A stretch of 64,000 nt of DNA, taken from assembly GCA_900469965.1 (NCBI GenBank), contig UBZP01000007.1, forward strand, positions 1 to 64,000, given 5' to 3'. Positions 18,208-26,844 of this stretch are shown one piece after another. Position 1 is the first letter of the stretch, and each line of letters begins with the position of its first letter. The notes beneath the pieces are model-generated. The model did no database searches, had not been told where the DNA came from, and worked only from the letters and a program-made list of their open reading frames with translations. The position numbers and the translations under genes are program-made. Source of the DNA: Hyphomicrobiales bacterium (GTDB taxonomy: Bacteria; Pseudomonadota; Alphaproteobacteria; Rhizobiales; Rhizobiaceae).

Positions 18208-18384
18208 TCAGTGCCGGCGCGGTTCGCGCTGGACGTTGTATCGAAGCTCGCAGGCGGTGGCGTAGGGGCCAAAGAGGCGGACCAACTTCTTTTCTTCTGC
18301 CTGATTGATATTGAAGCGCCGGCAATAATCCTTGACTGACCAGACTTTAGTGGCCGCAGCAATGATCGCGGTTTGGTGTTTCAT
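18208..18384 (-). CDS. Small 58-aa basic protein, unknown function
   Basis: A clean 58-codon gene begins MKHQTAIIAAATKVWSVKDY and ends YNVQREPRRH. The start has AGGGAGGATC 4-10 bases upstream. The WSVKDYCRRFNINQAEEKKL stretch looks like a helix-turn-helix-sized module: two helices with a conserved-looking aromatic/basic face. No named family was recognised. A perfect inverted repeat covers the ribosome binding site (see 18387-18408), so translation may be controlled by RNA folding. Confidence 0.6.
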   Translation of the reverse strand: MKHQTAIIAAATKVWSVKDYCRRFNINQAEEKKLVRLFGPYATACELRYNVQREPRRH

Positions 18385-18386
18385 CA

Positions 18387-18408
18387 GATCCTCCCTTGTT
18401 GGAGGATC
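18387..18408 (-). promoter_or_regulatory. Hairpin covering the ribosome binding site of the 58-aa gene
   Basis: GATCCTCC-N6-GGAGGATC is a perfect 8-bp inverted repeat ending 2 bases before the ATG at 18384. In the transcript, the GGAGGAUC arm that holds the ribosome binding site would pair with the GAUCCUCC arm. A further GATCCTCC lies at 18459-18466 and could act as an alternative partner. Confidence 0.5.
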
Positions 18409-18652
18409 ACTAACAAAGGCTAAATTAGAGCGCTATAAACTATGACATACGGTGGGATCCTCCTGCATACGGATCTGACAACCGCTCGGATTTTGCGTTG
18501 GGGGACTTCCCTCATTAGCTGCGGCCGTCCCGCATGCTCACTCTGAGCGGTCGCCCACGCCCAGCTGAATAGCCCGATTGGCTGTCGAGCGTCGAGCGGG
18601 CAATGAACGACAAGTCATCGAAGCCTTGTCAACCGGATAGGCTATATACAGC

Positions 18653-18922
18653 TCAGGGCGAACACGCGGCTTCAAACTCGCTGATGACATCTGGGGAGTT
18701 GTCGTCGCGAAGTACAGCGTCGGCGCCAACCAAGTCCGGATCAAGCTCGACAGCTTCCTTGGTGAAGGACGCGATGAAATAGGCTCTTTTGCCCTCCCAG
18801 ACCTCGCGCCCCTCGATCAACGCGTAACACGGCCGCGCCGATTCAAAATCCGCCTGAAGTTCATCGGCCGTCGGCTGAGATGTGGCCGCCAAAAGCACAA
18901 CCGCGAACAAAATTGACGACAT
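18653..18922 (-). CDS. Small exported protein, unknown function
   Basis: The 89-aa protein starts MSSILFAVVLLAATSQPTADE, a short signal peptide with likely cleavage after the TSQPTA region. The mature part holds two Cys (PCYALIEG and the C-terminal EAACSP) that could form a disulfide. ATG at 18922 is preferred because GAGGAG lies 9 bases upstream; ATG at 18931 would sit on that site. No family recognised. Confidence 0.55.
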   Translation of the reverse strand: MSSILFAVVLLAATSQPTADELQADFESARPCYALIEGREVWEGKRAYFIASFTKEAVELDPDLVGADAVLRDDNSPDVISEFEAACSP

Positions 18923-19486
18923 CGACTTCATCTCCTCTGATCTGAGACGATAACAGCAGATTCAGCGCGCTAGGTCGATATTGGAGAGTCGGCTATACAC
19001 AGCAGCGCTGAGACAGTCGGTAGAGGAGATCCGGTGTGCCGTAGAGAAGGCGCCCTGTCGACAGTGGTATCCATCCCGTGCAGAACCTGGCCATGCCCCG
19101 GGGTGGGCAGCATCTGCTCAAAGGATCAGTGTTTGTTCCTTTCGCCCGGCGCGATCGGTTGCCGGTGCGCCGGGCGAAAGGCACGACCCACTTCTGGATC
19201 TTCTGCTGATCGCCTCCGTTCAGTGTCGCGGATGACGACCCACCAAACGCCTAACGAACCGGCCAGGCGTATGAGCGCGGTTAGCCAGAACCAGATCGGG
19301 GAGAGGCCTTCTAGGCGATACAATGCCGATGGCATTGACGGACATCGCTCCCTGGCCTCGAGTTCCGTAAGCATGCGGCTTTTGCTTCAAGATGGATCCG
19401 GAGCGCGGACCGGCGCTGCCTTGTTTCGTTCTCTGCTGCGCTGATCTTGACGTGTTAGCTGGGTTCTCTGATCCCTGTCATGGCGT
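18923..19486. other. Stretch without a firmly supported gene
   Basis: A minus-strand frame at 19126-19374 includes one hydrophobic stretch (SPIWFWLTALIRLAGSLGVWW) that could be a membrane segment, but it has no clear start or family. It may be a remnant of a small membrane protein. Confidence 0.3.
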
Positions 19487-20530
19487 CTATTCCTGGCGAA
19501 GCCCGGCGTAATAGATGTCGTCGAGAATTCTTGCGCTCCGGACAAGTTGCTCGCAGGCGGGATCGTAGCCAGGATTTTCAGCCAGCCGCCGAAGCCAGTC
19601 GACAGCCGCACGGCCGCTCCAATCCTCAGGTGGACGACACAGCTCGCTCGATGATGTCCCAAGGTGCTGATGGGCGTGGAAATCATAGAACGAACCGCCG
19701 ACGTTTGAAAATTCCAGACCGCCCCGTTCACCGAAGAACCGGCAGCGGATGATGGCGTCGCATCCCGCATGAAGTCGCCAGGAACAGGCGAGGCGTATTG
19801 TTGCGCCATCGTTGCACTCAAGCGTCGCCGTGGCAAAATCCTCGACTACATTACTGCTAGAACGCATCCGTTGCCCGTTACTATAAAGAGCCGCGTCCAC
19901 GACGCGGACTCCGGTGGGCTGCAGGAGCCAGACAGCCAGATCGACGAGATGAATGCCGAGATCGATGAGGCAACCGCCACCCGAAAGATGCCGTTCATAG
20001 AACCACGGCTTGTCAGGGCCGTACGCGTTGTGAAATTCCAGATCGAGGGAAAATACGGTTCCGATGTCTTCCCGGCCGATCCGTTCGGCGATCATCTGAA
20101 AGCCCGTCGTGAAACGATAGGAAAGATCCACGCCGAGGAGACGATTCGCATCGCGGGCGGCGGCTACCACATGCGACACTTCCTTTCTGTTACGCCCCAG
20201 CGGCTTCTGGCAGAACACGGCCACGCCGGCCTTGAGCGCCCGGATCGCCTGCTCGGGATGCATGGCGCTCGGCGTGGCGATAACGAGACCGTCTAACTCC
20301 CGTTCAAGCAACTGATCAAGGTTGTGAAGGACTTCGCTTCCGGGCGTGAGGCGGCAGGCCTGTTCCAGCATCGCGCCGTCGGAATCGGCAATGCAGGACA
20401 CGTCGGCAAGGTCGCTCCGCGCGATGGCCATCAGACGGTTGCGACCGATCCAGCCCGTCCCCAGAAAGCCGAGCTTAGGACGATGACCGGCAAGGGGAGC
20501 ACCTTCGGGCAGAAAGCGTTGCGGTTTCAT
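19487..20530 (-). CDS. Gfo/Idh/MocA-family NAD(P)-dependent oxidoreductase
   Basis: The 347-aa protein has the Rossmann start KLGFLGTGWIGRNRLMAIARS (about residues 18-38), the EKP-like catalytic block as VFCQKPLGRN (about residue 107) and the C-terminal alpha/beta domain with GGGCLIDLGIHLVDLAVWLL, whose DLGIH-x-x-D is the substrate-binding motif. Members act on sugars and inositols or on tetrapyrrole-like substrates; the substrate here is unknown. It stands alone on the minus strand between degenerate DNA, so no pathway can be read from neighbours. ATG at 20530 is preferred over 20557. Confidence 0.88.
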   Translation of the reverse strand: MKPQRFLPEGAPLAGHRPKLGFLGTGWIGRNRLMAIARSDLADVSCIADSDGAMLEQACRLTPGSEVLHNLDQLLERELDGLVIATPSAMHPEQAIRALKAGVAVFCQKPLGRNRKEVSHVVAAARDANRLLGVDLSYRFTTGFQMIAERIGREDIGTVFSLDLEFHNAYGPDKPWFYERHLSGGGCLIDLGIHLVDLAVWLLQPTGVRVVDAALYSNGQRMRSSSNVVEDFATATLECNDGATIRLACSWRLHAGCDAIIRCRFFGERGGLEFSNVGGSFYDFHAHQHLGTSSSELCRPPEDWSGRAAVDWLRRLAENPGYDPACEQLVRSARILDDIYYAGLRQE

Positions 20531-20724
20531 GGGAGCACCCCGTTCGTTTCGGGACAACCGTCTGGCCGGCTACCTCGTCCGCGTAGTTGTCGGAGCAACG
20601 GAGCCCGTTTCGTAGAGTGGCAAGTTCAGGCCGTCGTCCGACCGACATAACCTGTCCTAACGATACGATATCCATGCAATGGTCTCTGCTGCGAGGTTGC
20701 CGAAAAGCCGCCTAACTCCGTAGC

Positions 20725-21076
20725 GCCCAGTCGGTTCCCGCATCATCTATGATGCCCGCGGTGACGTCATGCCAGAATGCCTCTTCGAGGGGTTGAAGTC
20801 CGAACTGTATGGCGGCAGGAACATCGTGCCGCACAAGGAACCGACGCAACGCCGACTTGCTGACACATGATCAGATCCGCGTGGGCTTCTTACGGGAATT
20901 GCGGTCGCCGCTGAGCCGACCAGGACGAATGTTTCCTTGCCGGATTTCCAAGTTGCGCCAAATGTTTACGCACGCGGCACTCACACCAAATCGCGCGGCG
21001 GCTTTGCGGTGAGTGCCCCGCCGGCGACAGCGGCAAGCACACGGGTACGAAGATCAACGGAAAGCGCTTTCGACAT
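20725..21076 (-). pseudogene. IS630-family transposase, internally deleted remnant
   Basis: The minus strand starts MSKALSVDLRTRVLAAVAGG, then in a shifted frame KAAARFGVSAACVNIWRNLE, the helix-turn-helix N-terminus of IS630 transposases. Close behind follows TMFLPPYSSDFNPSKRH, a version of the C-terminal YSPDLNPIE catalytic block. The middle, with the first two catalytic acids, is deleted. Confidence 0.75.
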
Positions 21077-21572
21077 CTCTGCCGACCTCCGTCGGCAGCG
21101 AGCTTGAATCAGAACGCGCCTGATTTACGAAGCCCCGATTCAATCAGTCAGGGAAACGCTCTAACCGCCGTCGATCGTCCTGTACCGCCTTTTGGAAATA
21201 TTGGCTATGGACCAGCCGGCTTTTCAGTGGACGCAATGGGAGAAAGGCATGCAACAAGGGCGAGCACTGCGGTCATTACGAAGAAGGCCGGCCCGTCAGC
21301 GGGATCGGCGAACGAGGTGTCCAACCTGCAGATTTCGCAGCGGGGGCTTCAGCGTCAGAAAGCCGTCCAGCAGACGGCCCTCCCCACATCATGGACAGCG
21401 ACCACGTAGGCCCATCATATAAGGGGATCGCCGCTCTCCCGGCTCGTCATCAACAGGATGTTCCATAGCGTAAGGCAGGCTCGCACTGAGCGAGCAAGGC
21501 ACGGCGGACTAGTCCATTGACCGTGCCGTCAGAAGCAGCTGTACAAGAAATCTGACGTCGCCAGGCCTTTCC
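21077..21572. other. Stretch without a supported gene
   Basis: Nothing recognisable on either strand. It separates the IS630 remnant from the end of the YcaO/TfuA operon and may hold that operon's terminator, although no strong hairpin with a T-run is seen. Confidence 0.35.
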
Positions 21573-21806
21573 CTAGCAACTGCGGGCAGCCTTCAGGTCG
21601 ATGAATTCGTCCAGGGCTTGGGCCCCGATGCTGTCGCCTGAGAATTGGTCCAGTATCGCGCTGATTGCGGATGTGATGCAAAAGGCTGTGACCTCGGCTT
21701 CCAGTGCCTCCGCCGTATCCTTTGCGTATGTGAGAAGGCGGGCAAGCGCAATCAGCTCCCGCCTTCTGCCATCAATACCGGGCGGTACCGCCGCTGCCAA
21801 GTTCAT
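21573..21806 (-). CDS. Small helical protein at the end of the YcaO/TfuA operon
   Basis: The 77-aa protein starts MNLAAAVPPGIDGRRRELIALARLLTYAKDTAEALE and continues as helices to FIDLKAARSC. The start has GGGGAAAG 4 bases upstream and lies 98 bases after the tfuA stop on the same strand. Its charge pattern and length suggest a folded helical protein, not a peptide precursor. No family recognised. It may be an accessory, immunity or recognition factor of the RiPP locus; that is inference from position only. Confidence 0.55.
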   Translation of the reverse strand: MNLAAAVPPGIDGRRRELIALARLLTYAKDTAEALEAEVTAFCITSAISAILDQFSGDSIGAQALDEFIDLKAARSC

Positions 21807-21904
21807 CGTCTTTCCCCAGTGCCCAACCGTTGGCGCAGCATAGAGGTGATGAGTGTCGCATGCGCGTGACATTGGCGTGACACACGCAATATGAGAAGTC
21901 CCGA

Positions 21905-22624
21905 TCAGCGCTTCGCGTCGTTCAACATCGATTTCCACATCGACGTCGACCTGAAAACCCATGACGGCCTTGTCCCGGAACGCTGGTCGGGTGCGTGGAT
22001 GACGGCCCCAATAAGGGCCAATGCATCGGCGCGCTTTATGTCGATATAGAAGGCACGAAAGCTCTCGAAGAAGTCGGCGTCATAGATCGGATTCTCCAGG
22101 CGCGCCGCATTTGCAATGCTTCCCCAGTTCCGCTCCTTATAAAAAATTTTCCTGGCGATGCATATCAGTTCGTCCTGCTGCTCCATTGTAACGTGACCCG
22201 CCGCAACGAGATGCTCGAGGGTCACCACGAGGTTGACCATCGGAATGGAAAGAGCGCGAAATCCCAGTTCAGCCGGTGCGTGGATCAGCGCAACATCTGA
22301 ATCATCGACCATGATCGCCGTTGAATATCGCCGATGGACCTCGCCGATCCCTATCATACCAAAGGTTTGGCATTCGGCTGCCCGAAGAGCACCCATGCTC
22401 GAGCTGCCGAAGATCGACACACCCTCGGTAAGGCCGTAGAGAATCTCTTTATGCCAAACCGGCGCCGTATACTCGAAGCTCCCGTCGATCAAGCCGACGA
22501 CGGAAGCTCCATCGAGCACTGCGCGCAGTATATCGCCTTGCCTGGCAGGAGGGCGCACGACAATGCCGGACGCGCTGAGTGAGGCGGCATCGGGAAGGCT
22601 CGGCCCGACGAAAATGACCTTCAT
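21905..22624 (-). CDS. tfuA: TfuA-like protein
   Basis: The 239-aa protein matches TfuA, named from the trifolitoxin locus of Rhizobium. The signature centre is VVGLIDGSFEYTAPVWHKEILYGL then SIFGSSSMGALRAAECQ, with the GASSMGALRAAE-type loop. TfuA partners a YcaO enzyme and has been linked to peptide backbone thioamidation, where it is thought to help deliver sulfur. It overlaps the ycaO stop by 4 bases (ATGA). The C-terminal 25 residues (SGTRPSWVFRSTS...) look less conserved. Confidence 0.92.
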   Translation of the reverse strand: MKVIFVGPSLPDAASLSASGIVVRPPARQGDILRAVLDGASVVGLIDGSFEYTAPVWHKEILYGLTEGVSIFGSSSMGALRAAECQTFGMIGIGEVHRRYSTAIMVDDSDVALIHAPAELGFRALSIPMVNLVVTLEHLVAAGHVTMEQQDELICIARKIFYKERNWGSIANAARLENPIYDADFFESFRAFYIDIKRADALALIGAVIHAPDQRSGTRPSWVFRSTSMWKSMLNDAKR

Positions 22625-23820
22625 CTGGCACTTATCGCGAGCGCCAGGGCGCGTTCGCCAAACCTACGCCTGCGTGCACCGTCAGGGTTTTCGAGACCCG
22701 GGACGATGGCCTTGACGACTGCTACTGGAAAATTGGCTGAATGGAGCGGCACGGAAATGGCGGCCTTGATTCCAGCTGAACTCAGTTCGCACAGTACGCT
22801 TTTCAACATCACCGAAGGGTCCCCGGACGCGACCATGGATCGTTTTCGGTCTCGCACTCCATATCTCGCCCCAAAGAGATCCTGCGTCTGCTTCGGTAGA
22901 GGACGTTCATAAGTTTCGCTAAACACATCGTCCCGGGCGCCGCTGATAAAAGTGAGACGCGACTGGGCCACCTCGGTCAACGCACGGATCACGGCCCGCT
23001 CTTCTGCCAGATGGGCGCCGTAGCCGATGGTCACCTCATGGAACAGAGGCTTCGATCGCGTGAGAATGCCCCTTTCGGCGACTATTGCCGCGTAGCACGG
23101 AATAGCTATGTCACTCGAAATATCGAACAGGCGAAGGTCCAGTCCCGACGAACTGTAGCGTTGTGCCAGGTCATCGACTATGGGATCATTGAAATCGGCC
23201 GGGTCTACGCAGGACGATAGCCGTGCAGAGAGTGATCGAAGTCGCCACAGTACATCGGCGTCCCGTTCGATCCGTTCGAGCAGAGCATGAAGCGTGGCCT
23301 CCGATTCATTGTTCCCCGAGGCCAGTCCATCGGAAGATTGCCAGAAGCGGCAGTTGTCGCGCGTCCGGTCCAAGATCACAGCCTCCAACGGAACCCAAAC
23401 CGCAGCCTTGGTGAAAAGGTCTTTGCCTTCAATCCAGACGATTGTCTCATCCTCTCGAATGTCGTCCTGGTTTGAAGCGATCAGCTGGGACAGCGTGGCA
23501 AAGCATCTGCCAGAGTTTGCCAATTCTGCGGGCGATGCCTCCAGAACTGGAACAGCCGGAGTGCACGCGACGGCTCGCTCCAAGGCCTCCATCGCAGCGG
23601 AAACGCGGGCATCCATGTCGCTGACGCCTTTGCCCTGATTGATAACGATTGATTTCGAGTTGGGCGATACGGCGCTCCAGACCGGAATGCCTAGTCTGTC
23701 CAGTCCGGTCAGGCGGGAAAGCCGGGCTATTCCGAATTGCCGCAGCAAAGGCTCGACCTGCACCCAGGTCTCCGCCGGCTGACGACTTCTATCGCTATAG
23801 CCTTCGGCGGCACTCTCCAT
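22621..23820 (-). CDS. ycaO: YcaO-domain protein, TfuA-associated
   Basis: The 399-aa protein has the YcaO ATP-binding motifs: SGNNESEATLHALLERIERDA (about residues 168-188) and IRALTEVAQSRLTFISGARDD (about 268-288). YcaO enzymes use ATP to activate a peptide backbone amide for heterocycle, amidine or, with TfuA, thioamide formation. The C-terminus does not end in the Pro-rich tail of azoline synthases, in line with a thioamide-type member. The gene begins 6 bases after the candidate precursor stop. Confidence 0.93.
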   Translation of the reverse strand: MESAAEGYSDRSRQPAETWVQVEPLLRQFGIARLSRLTGLDRLGIPVWSAVSPNSKSIVINQGKGVSDMDARVSAAMEALERAVACTPAVPVLEASPAELANSGRCFATLSQLIASNQDDIREDETIVWIEGKDLFTKAAVWVPLEAVILDRTRDNCRFWQSSDGLASGNNESEATLHALLERIERDADVLWRLRSLSARLSSCVDPADFNDPIVDDLAQRYSSSGLDLRLFDISSDIAIPCYAAIVAERGILTRSKPLFHEVTIGYGAHLAEERAVIRALTEVAQSRLTFISGARDDVFSETYERPLPKQTQDLFGARYGVRDRKRSMVASGDPSVMLKSVLCELSSAGIKAAISVPLHSANFPVAVVKAIVPGLENPDGARRRRFGERALALAISAR

Positions 23821-23826
23821 GCCTTG

Positions 23827-24045
23827 CTAGCCGTCCATATAGCCGCCGGATACCGATGCGGCGGACTGCGCAACGACCGCAAGATCTATGCCTTTGGTGA
23901 GAGTGACGCCGCTCTTTCGCAGCTCGTTGGCTGTTTGGAGCGCGCCCGCAGTCGGATCTACGATCCGCGTCACAGTTCCAGCTCCGAGATCAGCGACCCA
24001 TAATCCGTCTTCTCCCGCAACACCGATCACAACCACCTTTGACAT
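23827..24045 (-). CDS. Candidate RiPP precursor peptide (72 aa)
   Basis: This 72-codon gene has GGAGAAGG 6-13 bases before its ATG and ends 6 bases before ycaO. The N-terminal two thirds (MSKVVVIGVAGEDGLWVADL...) would be the leader. The tail from about residue 59, AQSAASVSGGYMDG, is rich in Ser and Gly and is the likely core. There is no Cys anywhere, so Cys-derived thiazoles are excluded; thioamidation of a backbone amide, perhaps near the GG, fits YcaO/TfuA. It does not resemble the trifolitoxin precursor. The precursor role is inferred from size and position. Confidence 0.7.
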   Translation of the reverse strand: MSKVVVIGVAGEDGLWVADLGAGTVTRIVDPTAGALQTANELRKSGVTLTKGIDLAVVAQSAASVSGGYMDG

Positions 24046-24074
24046 TTGTAACCCTTCTCCAGTTGTGCAAGTCC

Positions 24075-25916
24075 TCAGAACCCGGCTTTGACAAGCCCCT
24101 CTTTGTAATGTTGCCTCTGCCACTCCTCCTTGAACGGAACCAGAGCCATCCATGTGTCGAGATCAAACGTAGGGTGAACATCGAACGTCTTTCGGACAAA
24201 CTGGCGCGCCTTGCGCATATCGCCAAGCATCCCCCAGCTTGCGGCTGAAAGCCGGTCCGCGGGCGTTCTGTCTTCCATAAGGCCGATGTAGTTCAGTGCA
24301 TCTTCGTATTGCCCAAGCGAGTAGCAGGCGCCGGCCGCTGTCCAGAAATATTCATCCGGAGGGATCGGGTTGAGCTCGATGGCATGCTTGACCTTTGTCA
24401 GTCCCTCCGCGGGCCGTGAACCCTGGATCAAGGCGTCTCCAAAGCTCGCAATCAGATTTGCATAGTGCGGGCTGAGGGCTTCCGCCTTCTGAAAAAACTC
24501 GGCGCTTTCGTCGAATTGGCACAGATAGAGCTTGGCAACGCCCAGTTCCTTGTATCCGGCAGACAAGTGAGGGTCGGTATCGATGGCGTTTCGGGCGTGT
24601 CGCTCAGCTGCCGACAGCAGGCCCGCATCGTTTCGCGCCGTGACAAGCCACTCCAGGAAATAACTTCGGGAAAGGCCACTTTGTGCGGGAGCAAACTCCG
24701 GATTGATCTGAAGCGCTTCCCGGAAGTTCTTTTTCGCTCTGCGGATTTCCGGGAGGCTCAGATTCGTTAGATGGCTCTGACCGCGCAGGAAGCGGCGATA
24801 GACGTCAGCATCATGCTCGTAGTTGCTTCGGATGGCTTCGCTTGCGTGGATCTGTTGTGTGAGGGTAGCCGCAAGGCGAAGTGCGAGATCGCGTCGTGAC
24901 CTGAGCAATCCTGCACCGTGCAATTCAAAGCGTTCGGCCCACACAACTTCATCACTGCCGAAGAAAATCAACTGGGCGAACAAGGAATGATGCCCGCCTT
25001 CGCGCGTGAGCCGTGTATCGAGAACGTAGCTGATTGCATGTCGCTCATAGGTCGCTGCCTTGTCAGTCTGGTGACGAATCTTGGCCGCGCTGTAGGGCGC
25101 TACGACCGATACGGAACGCATGCTGCACAGGCCGATGGTAACATCTTCAATCAACGCGGTGGCGAATGAGACGGTCTCATGATCTGCCTCAGTCGCCAAA
25201 GGTGGGAGCAGTACCAGCCGCGGCAAAGCCTGCGTGCTGAGCGTCCTCTCTTCGAGAGGCAGTGGCAGCACAGTTCCATGGTTCGCAACGGCCACTGCCC
25301 TGTCTCCGCCCATCTGGAACATGGCGCCTCGAAGCAGGGCGCGGATCGCGTCGTCAGAAGGGTCACGTTCCAAAAGCCTGATTGCGGCGTCCTTTGTCGA
25401 GCGGTTGGCCAAGTCCTCGCCACAGACGCCAATGGCGAGAACACAGCGGCGAAGGATACCAAAATGCGCTTCACGTTCGCGGGCAATCCAGTTGGCCAGC
25501 GCCGTGCTTTGCGTTCGTGTGTCTCGCAAAAATTCCTTGCGTAAGGAGGATATCAGTCGCCGTGCCCGGGCCTTGTCGATAGTCGAGCTGTCGGCGAGGA
25601 CGTCGTCCAGATCGGTATCGGCCGTATCTGCGCCTACGCCAATTTCCGTCTTCGAGAATGACAAAAGTTCCAGACCGAGCTCTGCTTGGCGGCCCAAGAT
25701 GCGTGAAATCGTCTTGCGAAGGTTTGCATAGGCCTGATGCGGATCGACGTCGCCCCACAAAAGCCTGGCGATCTCTGGCCTGGCGCAGCTGGGTAGACCA
25801 CTTGCCTTCAGGAAAGCAAGGATGATCAATCCCATCTGCGGGAATGCCAGATCATTCCCGTCAGGGCCCGCCAATCTGAGCCGGCCTAGTGTGTATAGGC
25901 GGCAGGCGGCCGACAC
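24075..25916 (-). CDS. SARP-like transcriptional regulator with TPR repeats
   Basis: The 613-aa protein starts (GTG) with a winged-helix of the SARP/OmpR type: CRLYTLGRLRLAGPDG... RPEIARLLWGDVDPHQAYANLRKTISRIL (about residues 5-75). A bacterial-transcriptional-activator-like helical region follows, then a TolB-like segment (LPRLVLLPPLATEADHETVSFATALIEDV), then several TPR units (ALQINPEFAPAQSGLSRSY, ATDPHLSAGYKELGVAKLY, ALSPHYANLIASFGDALIQ). It abuts the XRE gene and precedes the candidate precursor by 29 bases, so it probably activates the RiPP operon. Confidence 0.85.
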   Translation of the reverse strand: MSAACRLYTLGRLRLAGPDGNDLAFPQMGLIILAFLKASGLPSCARPEIARLLWGDVDPHQAYANLRKTISRILGRQAELGLELLSFSKTEIGVGADTADTDLDDVLADSSTIDKARARRLISSLRKEFLRDTRTQSTALANWIAREREAHFGILRRCVLAIGVCGEDLANRSTKDAAIRLLERDPSDDAIRALLRGAMFQMGGDRAVAVANHGTVLPLPLEERTLSTQALPRLVLLPPLATEADHETVSFATALIEDVTIGLCSMRSVSVVAPYSAAKIRHQTDKAATYERHAISYVLDTRLTREGGHHSLFAQLIFFGSDEVVWAERFELHGAGLLRSRRDLALRLAATLTQQIHASEAIRSNYEHDADVYRRFLRGQSHLTNLSLPEIRRAKKNFREALQINPEFAPAQSGLSRSYFLEWLVTARNDAGLLSAAERHARNAIDTDPHLSAGYKELGVAKLYLCQFDESAEFFQKAEALSPHYANLIASFGDALIQGSRPAEGLTKVKHAIELNPIPPDEYFWTAAGACYSLGQYEDALNYIGLMEDRTPADRLSAASWGMLGDMRKARQFVRKTFDVHPTFDLDTWMALVPFKEEWQRQHYKEGLVKAGF

Positions 25917-26354
25917 CTAAATACGCTGCTCGTTGCCGCGCTCGGGCGCAGGCATATCGGGGTCTTCGGTTTGCCCTGCAAGCGCTTTGGCGAGCGCCAC
26001 AATTTTTCTGCGAAGCACCGGATCTTGGATCTTGGCAAATGCCCGGTTCAGGGCAAAGCCTTCGCTCGTCTTAAGAAAGGAAGCGATTTCGTCGGGCTCA
26101 TTGACGACACCCTCTGGCAGCAACTTGCTGTCATCCTGAAAGAAAAAACTGGGAGCAACGTTAAGGATCCCTGAAATGGCAACCAGACGGCTGGCGCCAA
26201 CCCGATTGGTCCCCTTTTCGTATTTCTGAACTTGCTGAAAAGTGATGCCAAGGCGCTCGCCGAGCTTTTCCTGGCTAAGTCCGAGCATGAGGCGGCGCAT
26301 CCTGAGCCGGGAGCCCACCAAAACGTCTATCGGATTCGGCTTCCTCTGTTCCAT
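25917..26354 (-). CDS. XRE-family HTH regulator
   Basis: The 145-aa protein has an N-terminal Cro/C1-type helix-turn-helix: IDVLVGSRLRMRRLMLGLSQEKLGERLGITFQQVQKYEKGTNRVGASRL (about residues 8-56), identical in layout to common rhizobial XRE regulators. The C-terminal helical part is of the type found in SinR-like dimerising proteins. It is the first gene of the minus-strand RiPP operon and ends one base before the GTG of the SARP gene. ATG at 26354 has GGGGGG just upstream. Confidence 0.88.
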   Translation of the reverse strand: MEQRKPNPIDVLVGSRLRMRRLMLGLSQEKLGERLGITFQQVQKYEKGTNRVGASRLVAISGILNVAPSFFFQDDSKLLPEGVVNEPDEIASFLKTSEGFALNRAFAKIQDPVLRRKIVALAKALAGQTEDPDMPAPERGNEQRI

Positions 26355-26844
26355 GTGCCCCCCAGTCCAGCGACGAATGTCAGTATGTCCCACTAGCAAT
26401 GCCGATGCAACTTCCGCGATGAATCATGAACAGAATTCCCGGCCTCGCGCCGTTACGAAGGGGTTATCTTGCAGACCGTCAAACGGATCATTGAAGTTGC
26501 AGCGCTCGCGTCGCGGCCGAACGGCGAATGCACATCAAAATTCCTCAGAACACCTGGCAAGTTGAGCACCGAGCTCGGTCAGCGCGCGGGCCTCGGTTTC
26601 TATTTCCACTCCGGGGGTGCTTATCGCGAACAGTGGTAGCTGCCAGCAGCAACGTGTCTCTGTCGGAAAGCCGCATCTCGGTCAGGACACCCGGCTGCGG
26701 CTCCGGTCTGGCGTTAGGCGTCTTTGAGAGACGGGGTCCGTTTCGGACGGCGACACTTTAAGCGCAATGACTCCCGCTCAAACGCCGGATGCTGCAAGGA
26801 TACATGACTACCTCCTCCGCCCGTACATTGCGCTCTTGGCGAAT
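26355..26844. other. Upstream region of the RiPP operon, otherwise no gene seen
   Basis: The first part must hold the promoter of the minus-strand operon, but no consensus could be picked out. Beyond it, frames are short and unrecognised. Confidence 0.35.
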
